Shown one piece after another: positions 1 through 8,118 of a stretch of 64,000 nucleotides of DNA. The notes under the pieces are model-generated. The model saw only the letters and a list, made by a program, of their open reading frames with translations, was not told the origin of the DNA and did no database searches. The DNA comes from Pseudomonas sp. Fl4BN1 (GTDB lineage: Bacteria > Pseudomonadota > Gammaproteobacteria > Pseudomonadales > Pseudomonadaceae). The stretch lies in assembly GCF_009908285.1 (NCBI RefSeq), contig NZ_JAAARM010000015.1:62001-126000 (forward strand), read 5' to 3'. Positions within the stretch are counted from its first letter, which is position 1; each line of letters starts with the position of its first letter. Made by a program: the position numbers and the translations under genes.

Positions 1-1
1 C

Positions 2-3000
2 AGCGAGCTGAGTGCCGGTAACGACGCAGTAGTGATTGCCGGGACCAACGTCAACCTTTCGGCGAGCAGCATCGAGGCCAAGCGTGATGCCGAAGTGCGT
101 GCCGGGTTGATCGACAAGAGTGGCGACATCAACCTGATGGATGCGGCCAACACCTCCAGCAGCCAGAGTGACAAGTACAAGAGCAAGGTTGGGTTCTCCA
201 GTTCCGGCACCTTCATTTCTGTGGCCTCATCGAAGAAGTCGGGGCAGGAAAACCAGCAGAGCCAGAGTGTTGGCGGTGTGGTCAGTGCTGGGCGCGACAC
301 CACCCTGCATTCGGCGCGCGACGTCAACATGATTGGCAGCACGGCGGCCGCCGAGCGCAACCTCAACGTCGGTGCCGGGCGCGACGTCAACGTCCTGGCC
401 GGCAGCAACAGCTCGGACCAGAGCAATTGGAAGAGCTCGAAGCAGGTGGGCCTGTCGCTGGAAAGCGACCGCAATGGTGTTACCGCTTTCCTGGGCAGCG
501 AGGGCCTCAAGCAAAAATCCCGCAATGCCCAGGAGACGGTGGCGCCGAGCCAGTTGCTGGCCGGGCAGGATGTCTCCGTCAACGCCGGGCGCGACCTCAC
601 CGTGGAAGGCTCGCGGGTGGATGCCAAGCGCGATGTCAACCTGCAGGCTGGGCATGACATCAACATCAATGCGGGCGATGAGCACTCCTTGCAGGAGTCC
701 AGCAAGAGCCGTGATCGCAATGGCCTGACGGTCAACGTCAGCCACAACTACGGCAAGACCATGGATGCCCTTAAGGGCACCGGCAAGGGCGAGGACGGGG
801 TCAGTAAGGCTTCCAGCGTGCTGAGTACCGTGGATGCGATCAACCAGTTCACCTCCGGGCCGACCTCAGCCACTCACTTCGGCTCGGCCAGCCAGTCCAC
901 CAGTTCGCGGCAGCAAGTGCAGACCAGCAGCCCGTCGAGCCTGGGGGCGGGACGGGACATCAGTGCGGTGGCCGGCAATGACGTGAGCATCCGAGGCAGC
1001 CACTTCGATGCCGGTCGCGACATCACTGTGGTCGGCCGCGACGTCACCGTGGACGTGGCTCGCGGTTCGGTATCCGAGGAAAGCAAGACTGCCCGCAGCC
1101 AGGGTGGCATCAATGGCCAGAGCGGAGGTGGCAGCGCCCGCGCGGGTATCGGCGGCAGCAATGGCGTGGCCAGCGAATCGCTGACCCAAGGTACCAACTC
1201 CCCCTCGGTGCTGCTGGCCGGTCGCGACGTCAGCTTCGAGGCCCGGGACAACCTGACCTTGATCGGTACCCAGGTGCAAGCCGGCCGGGACATCGACCTC
1301 GGCGCTGGCAAGGACCTGACCATTCGTGCGGCGCAGAACGACTCCAGTAGCGAGTCCAGTCGCCGCAGTGGTGGGGGGGAAGTGGGACTGGCCTTGGGTG
1401 GCAAGGACTTTATCTCGGTTTATGCCAGTGTCGATATGGGCAAGGGCAAACTTGAACGGGAAAACCAGAAGCAGCAGAACGCGCAACTGGTGGCTGGTGA
1501 TCAACTGCGCTTTACCAGTGGCAAGGACACCACCATTGCGGGTGCAACCTTGCGTGGCAATGAGGTGGTCGGTCGAGTGGGTGGCGACCTGATGGTGTCT
1601 TCGGTACCGGACACCGGAAAAGTCAGCGGTAAACAGTCTGACCTGAGTGTCACCGTGAGTATTGGTCTGGGCGGTGGCGGCAGCGTCAGTGGCTCGGCCG
1701 GTGTAGGTAAGACCACCGGAAAGACCAATTGGGTGCAGGAGCAGACCAGCATCACCGGCAAGAACGGCGTGGATATCCGTACCGAGAACCACACTCAGAT
1801 TGACGGCGCCTTGGTCGCAGCTGACAACGGTAACCTCAAGCTGGACACCAATACCCTGGGCTTTCGCGATATCTCCGGCCAGGACAAAGAGCACAGCTAC
1901 TACCTCAACGTTGGCGGCACTTTCGGCTGGGGCGCCAGTGGCGACGGAGCCAATCAGGCAACCACTGGCAAGCAGGTGGCCTTCACCAACGACAAGAGCC
2001 TGGAAGGCAAGGGCAAGACCGGCGCCTCGGGCTGGAGTGTCAGCGGCTATGACTATCGCAAGGAGCGGGAGCAGGAAGTACGTGCCACCGTTGGCGCGGG
2101 CAACGTTGTGGTCCGTAACGATGCCAAGACTGGCCAGGACTCTACAGCGGGTCTGAACCGTGATGTGTCACAGGCTTATGAGATTACCAAGGACAAGGAG
2201 AAACGTACCGACCTGTATGTCACCCAGTCTTCGCTGGACGCGGTGAGCCACCCGGGCGTCACCTTGGACAATTGGCAGAAGGGGATGTCCGAGTACGGGA
2301 AGAACGCCTCGGCGGCGTTCACACAATATGGGGATCTAAGCAAGGCGACGCAAAAGGCGCTGGCTGACAATCCCGGGTTGTGGCCTTTGGCATGGATTCC
2401 CGGGGCGCTGGAAAAAGTAATGGACAGTACATCCTATGGCACTCTGGGATTGATGCCCGGTGTTGCGAGCCATGGAGGGGTGGCGACACAGTTGCCGGTT
2501 CTTCTCAGTGGAGACATGAGCTTTTATCGGGCCCATGCGGTTTACCTGAAAGATGAACACGGAAATATCCAAAATGATGCTGAAGGGAAGCCAATGCTTG
2601 ACCTGGCTAAAACCATTGCCAGCCTGACGTCAATTACGCAACCAGATGGTAGTGGGCCTATTGCAACCAACGGGATTCAAAACTCCCGCGATGCGGCGTT
2701 GGTTAATGGTGGAATGCAAACCGGTCAGGATACTTTCATACAGGCTTATAACCCTGAGCATGGATTCCTGGGGGACCTGCTGGAGTCGGCATGGGATGTA
2801 CTGCTGGGAGGGACAATCAAGTCGGGTAATGCTCAGCAATTGCACAACTTCTTTGAAGATGGGATTAAACAGGGGTTTGTCCTGAGCCCGGTGGGGCATA
2901 GCCAAGGCGCATTGTTAACCTACCGAGCCATTGACGGTTTGAACTTCAATGTAGGAGGAGATATCGGTGTTATTCAGTTCTCCGGTGCACCTGTCGGGGT

Positions 3001-3370
3001 TCTGGATTTTTATAAAGCTGCGGAAAAGTCTGGGTTTGATGAGAAAAATGCGTTCTTCCAAATCAATCGACCTGATACCAGGGTGGTTTTCGGGCTAGTA
3101 CCGTTTACAGACTCGGTATCGGACTTGCTGGGGAATAATGCGGGCCATTCGGCATCACCGGTATTGCAGTATGTGGGGGCCGTTGTGTCACTTCCTTCTT
3201 TGATTGGATTAGGGCCGCCCAGCGCCCACTCCAATTACCTGTGCATCTCCAAGAAGCTCTGTGGTGGGAATGCCAGTGTTCTACAGGAGCAGTTCAAGAA
3301 GAGTGAGGCCTATATTACTCCCACCTTATTGGGTCCTAAGGGGAATGTACTTCAGGGGCGCGAGATTTGA
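2..3370 (+). CDS. FHA/CdiA-like two-partner secretion exoprotein, C-terminal part, ending in an alpha/beta-hydrolase-like domain (5' end outside window)
   Basis: The reading frame is open from the first base, so the true start lies left of the window; the GTG at 32 is internal. About 1,120 residues are visible. The first two thirds are filamentous-hemagglutinin repeats rich in L-L-A-G-[RQ]-D-V and A-G-R-D units separated by Ser/Gly-rich stretches, as in TpsA/CdiA passenger proteins exported by a TpsB partner. From about nt 2200 the style changes to a compact globular tail, with visibly AT-richer codons from about nt 2300. This tail carries G-H-S-Q-G (Ser codon at 2900-2902), a G-x-S-x-G nucleophile elbow of alpha/beta hydrolases, and a late S-A-H motif near nt 3226 that could supply the catalytic His. 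No VENN pretoxin motif was seen. I infer a lipase or esterase-type effector tail; its substrate is unknown. The stop overlaps the next gene by 4 bp. Confidence 0.85.
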   Translation, partial: SELSAGNDAVVIAGTNVNLSASSIEAKRDAEVRAGLIDKSGDINLMDAANTSSSQSDKYKSKVGFSSSGTFISVASSKKSGQENQQSQSVGGVVSAGRDTTLHSARDVNMIGSTAAAERNLNVGAGRDVNVLAGSNSSDQSNWKSSKQVGLSLESDRNGVTAFLGSEGLKQKSRNAQETVAPSQLLAGQDVSVNAGRDLTVEGSRVDAKRDVNLQAGHDININAGDEHSLQESSKSRDRNGLTVNVSHNYGKTMDALKGTGKGEDGVSKASSVLSTVDAINQFTSGPTSATHFGSASQSTSSRQQVQTSSPSSLGAGRDISAVAGNDVSIRGSHFDAGRDITVVGRDVTVDVARGSVSEESKTARSQGGINGQSGGGSARAGIGGSNGVASESLTQGTNSPSVLLAGRDVSFEARDNLTLIGTQVQAGRDIDLGAGKDLTIRAAQNDSSSESSRRSGGGEVGLALGGKDFISVYASVDMGKGKLERENQKQQNAQLVAGDQLRFTSGKDTTIAGATLRGNEVVGRVGGDLMVSSVPDTGKVSGKQSDLSVTVSIGLGGGGSVSGSAGVGKTTGKTNWVQEQTSITGKNGVDIRTENHTQIDGALVAADNGNLKLDTNTLGFRDISGQDKEHSYYLNVGGTFGWGASGDGANQATTGKQVAFTNDKSLEGKGKTGASGWSVSGYDYRKEREQEVRATVGAGNVVVRNDAKTGQDSTAGLNRDVSQAYEITKDKEKRTDLYVTQSSLDAVSHPGVTLDNWQKGMSEYGKNASAAFTQYGDLSKATQKALADNPGLWPLAWIPGALEKVMDSTSYGTLGLMPGVASHGGVATQLPVLLSGDMSFYRAHAVYLKDEHGNIQNDAEGKPMLDLAKTIASLTSITQPDGSGPIATNGIQNSRDAALVNGGMQTGQDTFIQAYNPEHGFLGDLLESAWDVLLGGTIKSGNAQQLHNFFEDGIKQGFVLSPVGHSQGALLTYRAIDGLNFNVGGDIGVIQFSGAPVGVLDFYKAAEKSGFDEKNAFFQINRPDTRVVFGLVPFTDSVSDLLGNNAGHSASPVLQYVGAVVSLPSLIGLGPPSAHSNYLCISKKLCGGNASVLQEQFKKSEAYITPTLLGPKGNVLQGREI

Positions 3371-4203
3371 ACTTGCGAGTCATAGGATATGCGTCAGCGG
3401 CGGTACTGCTTGTGGGATGCGTGCAACCGCCACTGGTCTATGAAAATGATCGGCTGATCAAAAAGATGCTGTGCGAAGTGGGTAATCAGCCAGTCACCGT
3501 AGCCAAGCGGCTGTCTTTCGAGTTGCCGGACCCCTTCAGGAGTGCTCCTTGCGGAACCATCAGCAGCGGTTTCAGCTATGACAAAAAACGTGATGAGGTC
3601 TCGGTGACTCGCTCAGGCAGTTTCAACTACGGAACGACCCAAGCCTATGCATCATCGTTGTATTTGAGTGTTGATGGGTACTTGGGCGGTGATCGCCGTG
3701 GAAGTGTCTATCCAAGAGAGAAGTTTATTGAGGAGTACCTGGCTTATGCGGCTTTGCCGGATGGCCCGGGTCTTCCCGATAAAGTTGATCGGGTCAGCTT
3801 CAAGGGATATCAGTGTGTGCGCTTTTATGAATTCTGGAAAAGCACGCCAGCCGGAATCTGGAACGATGAAGTCAAATATTGGTGCTGGGAGCAAGAAAGT
3901 GGCTTGAATCAGCCATTTTATCTCGAAGCGGGGCAGCGTTTAGCAATAGGCGTTTCTGGCATAGATCTAGAAAAAACATTGATCATGCCAGTGTTTGAGT
4001 CTCTGAAAATCAACCCGTTATCCCATTCGCTGATCGCTGACTTGAACTCGCAAATCAGATCGGCCTGTGCTCTGGTCAAGTCCCGTTACGATCAAAACTT
4101 GAGATGGGGCTCCGACTATCCCGATAAACGCCTGACCCTGACCCGCCTGCACTACTGCGGCTACGATGTACCACTTCCCGACCTCCAGGCTCCGTCGCGC
4201 TGA
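3367..4203 (+). CDS. Predicted lipoprotein, family 1 (first of four paralogues), candidate immunity protein
   Basis: 278 aa starting at TTG, which overlaps the exoprotein stop by 4 bp; an AGGGG lies about 10 nt upstream. A short signal peptide ends in a lipobox L-L-V-G-C (Cys18), so the mature protein should be membrane-anchored in the periplasm. I do not recognise the family by name. It shares with the genes at 4725, 5739 and 7107 the blocks F-x-L-P-x-P-F-R, G-Y-Q-C, E-V-K-Y-W-C-W-E, S-G-L, F-x-S-L-x-I-N-P-L and L-H-Y-C-G-Y. Codon use is AT-richer than in the paralogues at 4725 and 7107. Direct coupling to a lipase-like exoprotein suggests an immunity role, by analogy with lipoprotein immunity proteins of secreted lipase effectors; this is inference. 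Confidence 0.8.
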   Translation: MNLRVIGYASAAVLLVGCVQPPLVYENDRLIKKMLCEVGNQPVTVAKRLSFELPDPFRSAPCGTISSGFSYDKKRDEVSVTRSGSFNYGTTQAYASSLYLSVDGYLGGDRRGSVYPREKFIEEYLAYAALPDGPGLPDKVDRVSFKGYQCVRFYEFWKSTPAGIWNDEVKYWCWEQESGLNQPFYLEAGQRLAIGVSGIDLEKTLIMPVFESLKINPLSHSLIADLNSQIRSACALVKSRYDQNLRWGSDYPDKRLTLTRLHYCGYDVPLPDLQAPSR

Positions 4204-4260
4204 GCCCTTGGAGCTTTGGCCGAAAGGCCTGTCAGGCAGCCAACACATAGGGAGATGAGC

Positions 4261-4728
4261 ATGAAAAAGTGGGCTTGGATTGCCTTGCTGCTGTTTTTGA
4301 GTGGTTGTGCTTCGCAACCACAGCGCAAGGATGAAGAGCAGGTTCTGTCCGAGGTCGCGGCTCGGGTGCAGAGGGACGGCAACGGTGCGGCACAAGGCGG
4401 GGGCCAGGATCAGCAGTTGCTTGCCACGCGGATCAACAGTCATGGGCTGCTTCCCGATCGCCTGGTGATTGTGGCCGGCGGTGCGCGTGAGCGTTTCAAT
4501 GTGCGTGACATGTTCGCCCAGGTCTCCGAGAGCCAGAGCGGCAGGTTCCTGATGTTCGGCGCCAACCCGGCACTGGACAAGGCGATTGTCGGCGGAGCAT
4601 TGAGCGATCAGCGCTTTCCTCGGGTCTGGTTGTTCTTTGTCGGCGAGCCGGAGCAGGAGCAGGAAATGCGCGGCATCGTCGAAGCCGCAGGCATCAAGTA
4701 TTCGTTTATCAACAAGTACAAGGAATGA
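4261..4728 (+). CDS. Small predicted lipoprotein, family 2, copy 1
   Basis: 155 aa. I chose ATG 4261 over the ATG six bases earlier because the GGAG at 4251-4254 touches the earlier one but sits 6 nt before this one. The signal peptide M-K-K-W-A-W...L-S-G-C gives a lipobox at Cys16. The mature part has a Gln-rich low-complexity stretch, then a soluble domain containing R-L-V-I-V-A-G-G, R-E-R-F-N-V-R-D-M-F and R-V-W-L-F-F-V-G. I do not recognise the family. The gene at 6646 is nearly identical. The last four bases (ATGA) overlap the start of the next lipoprotein, so the two are translationally coupled and may act as a pair. Confidence 0.8.
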   Translation: MKKWAWIALLLFLSGCASQPQRKDEEQVLSEVAARVQRDGNGAAQGGGQDQQLLATRINSHGLLPDRLVIVAGGARERFNVRDMFAQVSESQSGRFLMFGANPALDKAIVGGALSDQRFPRVWLFFVGEPEQEQEMRGIVEAAGIKYSFINKYKE

Positions 4729-5597
4729 GCTTGCTCGGAGTAGCCAGGAGCATTCGCCGCTGTATCGAAATCACCTTGATCTGTGGGCTGCAGGGGATCA
4801 TCAGTGGTTGCATGGCGCCGCCCCTGGTCTATGAGGACGCCCGCTTCGACAACCGGCTGCTCTGCCAGGAGGGCGCGAAGCGGGTCACCCTGATGCAGCG
4901 CTATTCCTTCGATTTGCCAGGGCCTTACCGGCATGCCGAATGCGGAACCGTTACCGGAGGGTTTTATTATGAAAAGGCCAGTGACTCACTGTCTGTGGGA
5001 ACTTCCGGGTCCTTTTCCTATGGCGACACCCAGGTGACGGCCTCCGCGCTCTACATGCGGGTCGACAGCTTTCTCGATGGTCAAGGAGTGGGGCTGCTCT
5101 ATCCAAAGCAGGCCTTTCTTGATGATTTGCTGGCCAGGCAGGCGTTGCCATTCCATACCGGCGTCAAGCCCAGCAGCCTCGACTGGGTGACCCTGCAGGG
5201 CTACCAATGCCTGCGTTCTTACGAGCGTTGGGAAGGGGCGGCGGTCGGTATTCTCGAGGACAAGGTGAAGTACTGGTGCTGGGAGCAGGAGAGCGGCCTG
5301 CAGCAGCCCTTCTATGTGCATGCCGGCCAACGCCTGCCCCTGGGGAGCAAGGGCTATGACCTGGATCAGGTGTTTATCCTGCCGTTGTTCCAGAGTCTGA
5401 AGATCAACCCCCTGCCAGAGTCGGTGCTGGCCAAGGCTCGAGCCGGTATTCAAAAGGCTTGTGCCCATATCAAATCGCGCTACGACCAGAACCTGAGATG
5501 GGGCGATGACTATCCTGACAAGCGCCTGACCCTGATCCGCCTGCACTACTGCGGCTACGACGTGCCACTGCCCGATCTCAAGGCACCTTCACCTTGA
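4725..5597 (+). CDS. Predicted lipoprotein, family 1 (second paralogue), candidate immunity protein
   Basis: 290 aa; ATG within an ATGA overlap with the upstream small lipoprotein. It has a longer N-region than the first paralogue (S-I-R-R-C before the hydrophobic core) and a lipobox I-I-S-G-C (Cys29), followed by M-A-P-P-L-V-Y-E. The conserved family blocks are all present: S-F-D-L-P, G-S-F-S-Y-G, G-Y-Q-C, K-V-K-Y-W-C-W-E, F-Q-S-L-K-I-N-P-L-P, S-R-Y-D-Q-N-L and L-H-Y-C-G-Y. Its closest relative in the window is the gene at 7107, which sits in the same position of the second module. It is GC-richer than the paralogues at 3367 and 5739. The role is inferred as for the first paralogue. Confidence 0.8.
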   Translation: MSLLGVARSIRRCIEITLICGLQGIISGCMAPPLVYEDARFDNRLLCQEGAKRVTLMQRYSFDLPGPYRHAECGTVTGGFYYEKASDSLSVGTSGSFSYGDTQVTASALYMRVDSFLDGQGVGLLYPKQAFLDDLLARQALPFHTGVKPSSLDWVTLQGYQCLRSYERWEGAAVGILEDKVKYWCWEQESGLQQPFYVHAGQRLPLGSKGYDLDQVFILPLFQSLKINPLPESVLAKARAGIQKACAHIKSRYDQNLRWGDDYPDKRLTLIRLHYCGYDVPLPDLKAPSP

Positions 5598-5615
5598 ATC
5601 ATCGGAGGCCTGCGT

Positions 5616-5742
5616 ATGCATTACTCAGAAGCTATGGGCTGGCACGAGCAGCTTTATGCAGACGGACTTTAAAAAACGTCCGGATCTGTACATCGTGCTG
5701 ACATTGATCGACAAGCATGGCAATGCGGAGTTGTTGAAATGA
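5616..5742 (+). pseudogene. Short ORF pair or gene remnant between the two lipoprotein modules
   Basis: An 18-codon ORF (ATG 5616, good GGAGG 7 nt upstream, stop 5670-5672) runs into a +1-frame ORF that also has its own ATG at 5656. The second frame encodes 28 residues ending ...D-K-H-G-N-A-E-L-L-K with its stop at 5740-5742, overlapping the next lipoprotein start in an ATGA. Joined by a +1 shift at CTT-TAA-A they would give about 41 residues. It may be a decayed gene that once preceded the second module, a real mini-ORF pair, or a translational coupler. No product is recognised. Confidence 0.35.
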
Positions 5743-6575
5743 TGCAGAGATTCTTGATCGTTTGTATCGGAGTCTGTGCTCTGACTGGTTGCGCAGGCCT
5801 CTCCAAGGAGTATGAGAATCAAAATCTGCAGGCTCGTCTGTTATGCAAGATTGGCGGTGAGCGGGTGACCCTTAGCCCGCGTCTTTCCTATGATCTACCC
5901 GAGCCATTTCGTCATGCTGCCTGCTCCACCTTGGCACCGGGGTTCATCTATAGAAAGTCCTCCGCGGCGGTCGAAGTTAGCCTTGAGTCCGTCATCAGCT
6001 ACGGCAGTGTACAGGCTCGTTCGACATCAGCTGCGATGTCGATCGAGAGTTTTATGGATGGCAAGGGGTCTTGGCTGCTCTATCCGCCAGACGGGTTTCT
6101 CGACGCTCGCCTGGCGTATCTGGCGCTACCCGGAACCCAACGCCCGCCAAACAGTGTGGAGAAACGTCAGGTCCACGGCTTTGCCTGTTATCGGTTCTAC
6201 CGCGTGAACGATTTGCCCGCGGTAGGCATGCAAGGTGATGAGGTCGAGTATTGGTGCTGGGAGAATCAAAGTGGCCTGTCGATACCTTTTTATGTCAGTG
6301 CCAGTCAGAGCGGTAAAGCCGGTCAGCCCAGGGGCGATCTCGATCAGCTCTATATCGAACCGCTGTTTCGCAGTTTGACGATCAACCCATTACCCGCTTC
6401 GACGCTGGCCGAGATTCGTGCAAAAACCTCAGCGGCTTGTGCTCATGCCAAATCCCGTTTTGACCAGAACCTGCCCTGGGGCGATGACTATCCGGACAAG
6501 CGTCTGGCGCTGACCCGACTGCACTACTGCGGCTACGAAGTACCACTGCCCGACCTCCAGGCACCGTCGCGCTGA
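5739..6575 (+). CDS. Predicted lipoprotein, family 1 (third paralogue), candidate immunity protein
   Basis: 278 aa; ATG 5739, with GGAG at 5727-5730 giving 8-nt spacing. The signal peptide ends A-L-T-G-C (Cys18), so it should be lipid-anchored. It occupies the first position of the second module and most resembles the paralogue at 3367 in length and signal peptide. It is the most divergent copy: S-Y-D-L-P, A-C-S-T, E-V-E-Y-W-C-W-E-N-Q and F-x-S-L-T-I-N-P-L-P, while the C-terminal L-H-Y-C-G-Y and P-L-P-D-L-Q-A-P-S-R are kept. The DNA around its stop is almost the same as after the gene at 3367, marking the duplication unit. Divergence could mean a different cognate toxin. Confidence 0.8.
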   Translation: MMQRFLIVCIGVCALTGCAGLSKEYENQNLQARLLCKIGGERVTLSPRLSYDLPEPFRHAACSTLAPGFIYRKSSAAVEVSLESVISYGSVQARSTSAAMSIESFMDGKGSWLLYPPDGFLDARLAYLALPGTQRPPNSVEKRQVHGFACYRFYRVNDLPAVGMQGDEVEYWCWENQSGLSIPFYVSASQSGKAGQPRGDLDQLYIEPLFRSLTINPLPASTLAEIRAKTSAACAHAKSRFDQNLPWGDDYPDKRLALTRLHYCGYEVPLPDLQAPSR

Positions 6576-6645
6576 GCCCTTGGAGGTGTTTTGGGGGGGG
6601 CGTGGCCGACAGGTCTGTCATACATAAATACATAGGGAGATGAGC

Positions 6646-7110
6646 ATGAAAAAGTGGGCTTGGATTGCCTTGCTGCTGTTTTTGAGTGGTTGTGCTTCGC
6701 AACCACAGCGCAAGGATGAAGAGCAGGTCCTGTCCGAGGTCGCGGCTCGGGTGCAGAGGGACGGCAACGGTGCGGCACAAGGCGGGGGCCAGGATCAGCA
6801 GTTGCTTGCCACGCGGATCAACAGCCATGGGCTGCTTCCCGATCGCCTGGTGATTGTGGCGGGCGGTGCGCGTGAGCGTTTCAATGTGCGTGACATGTTC
6901 GCCCAGGTCTCCGAGAGCCAGAGTGGCAGGTTCCTGATGTTCGGCGCCAACCCGGCACTGGACAAGGCGATTGTCGGCGGAGCATTGAGCGATCAGCGCT
7001 TTCCTCGGGTCTGGTTGTTCTTTGTTGGCGAGCCGGAGCAGGAGCAGGAAATGAAGGGCATCGTCGAAGCTGCGGGCATCAAGTATTCGTTTATCAGCAA
7101 ATACAAGTGA
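6646..7110 (+). CDS. Small predicted lipoprotein, family 2, copy 2
   Basis: 154 aa, nearly identical to the gene at 4261 at both DNA and protein level. Differences I can see are M-R-G to M-K-G, an I-N-K to I-S-K change and a shorter C-terminus (Y-K instead of Y-K-E). ATG 6646 was chosen for the same spacing reason as in copy 1. The lipobox is L-S-G-C. The sequence upstream of the start, including the GGGAGATGAGC stretch, is also shared. The stop overlaps the next gene start (GTGA). Such high identity next to diverged family-1 genes points to recent duplication or gene conversion centred on this gene. Confidence 0.8.
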   Translation: MKKWAWIALLLFLSGCASQPQRKDEEQVLSEVAARVQRDGNGAAQGGGQDQQLLATRINSHGLLPDRLVIVAGGARERFNVRDMFAQVSESQSGRFLMFGANPALDKAIVGGALSDQRFPRVWLFFVGEPEQEQEMKGIVEAAGIKYSFISKYK

Positions 7111-7994
7111 GGGGTTCTCCCGGGCGGGCGAGGCTTGTGCGCCGTTGTGTCGAGAACACGCTGACCTGTGGCGTTCTCGCTGCCATCAGCGGTTGCATGG
7201 CGCCGTCCCTGGTTTACGAAAATGATCGCTTGGACACCCGAATGCTGTGCACCGAAGGGGCGAAACGGGTGACGCTGACCCAGCGTTATTCCTTCGACCT
7301 GCCGGAACCCTTCCGGCACACCGTGTGTGGCACGCTGAGCAGCGGCTTCACTTACCGCAAGGACCATGATGCGTTGTCTGTCGGAACCTCGGGCTCGTTC
7401 AGCTACGGGACTGTCCAGGTCACGGCCGGGTCGCTGTACATGGGGGTCGACAGCTTCCTGAGCGGCAAGGGTGATGGCTTGCTGTACCCCAAGGAAGTAT
7501 TTGCCAAGGCCAAGCTGGCGGCCCTGGCGCTGCCCGGTGGCGGGTTCCAGCCCAATCAGGCGGACTGGGTCACGCGTGGGGGTTATCAATGCCTGCGTTT
7601 CTACGAGTCGTGGAGGGGCCAGGCGGTAGGGCTGCAGGAGGATGAGGTCAAGTACTGGTGCTGGGAGGGCGAGAGTGGGCTCAAGCAACCCTTTTATGTG
7701 CATGCCGGGCAGCGTATGCCCTTGGGAGCCAAGGGCTATGATCTCGACCAGACCTTTATCCAGCCGTTTTTCCAGAGTCTGAAGATCAATCCCTTGCCGG
7801 TACCGGTGCTGGTCGAGTCGCAACGAAAGCTGCAGGCGATCTGCGCTCATGCCAAGTCCCGCTACGATCAGGGGTTGCCATGGGGGGCCGATTATCCGGA
7901 CCAGCGACTGACCCTGACCGAACTGCACTACTGCGGCTACGCCGTGCCGTTGCCCGACCTTTCAGCCCCGCAGCCCCAGGCCAAAACCGACTGA
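7107..7994 (+). CDS. Predicted lipoprotein, family 1 (fourth paralogue), candidate immunity protein
   Basis: 295 aa from a GTG that overlaps the upstream stop by 4 bp. The N-terminus aligns with the paralogue at 4725 (R-R-C-V-E-N-T-L-T-C-G versus R-R-C-I-E-I-T-L-I-C-G), supporting this start. The lipobox is A-I-S-G-C. All family blocks are kept, including G-G-Y-Q-C, E-V-K-Y-W-C-W-E, F-F-Q-S-L-K-I-N-P-L-P and L-H-Y-C-G-Y, and a C-terminal P-Q-P-Q-A-K-T-D extension is added. It is the last gene of the array. The 124 bp after it hold no clear terminator before the unrelated permease. Confidence 0.8.
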   Translation: MRGSPGRARLVRRCVENTLTCGVLAAISGCMAPSLVYENDRLDTRMLCTEGAKRVTLTQRYSFDLPEPFRHTVCGTLSSGFTYRKDHDALSVGTSGSFSYGTVQVTAGSLYMGVDSFLSGKGDGLLYPKEVFAKAKLAALALPGGGFQPNQADWVTRGGYQCLRFYESWRGQAVGLQEDEVKYWCWEGESGLKQPFYVHAGQRMPLGAKGYDLDQTFIQPFFQSLKINPLPVPVLVESQRKLQAICAHAKSRYDQGLPWGADYPDQRLTLTELHYCGYAVPLPDLSAPQPQAKTD

Positions 7995-8118
7995 GCCTTC
8001 AGCCGTCACAACACTCCAGTACCCCGTAAGCCCACGCCCTTGCGGCGCCTGCCACTATTCCTCTGCGGTGAAGGCTGGCAGACTGCCGGTCTTTTCCCGC
8101 TGTTTGTCTTGAGGCTAT

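Larger units (their letters stand above)
3367..7994 (+). repeat. Tandem duplication of a three-gene lipoprotein module
   Basis: Module 1 spans about 3367-5597 and module 2 about 5739-7994. Each has the order family-1 lipoprotein, small family-2 lipoprotein, family-1 lipoprotein with long N-region. The 3' ends of the first genes, the spacer start (GAGCCCTTGGAG) and the whole middle gene are close to identical, while the flanking family-1 genes have diverged. Confidence 0.8.

Noticed and set aside
2..3370. Classical CdiA with VENN-delimited CT toxin
   Set aside because: No VENN or similar motif precedes the tail, so I describe it only as FHA/CdiA-like.
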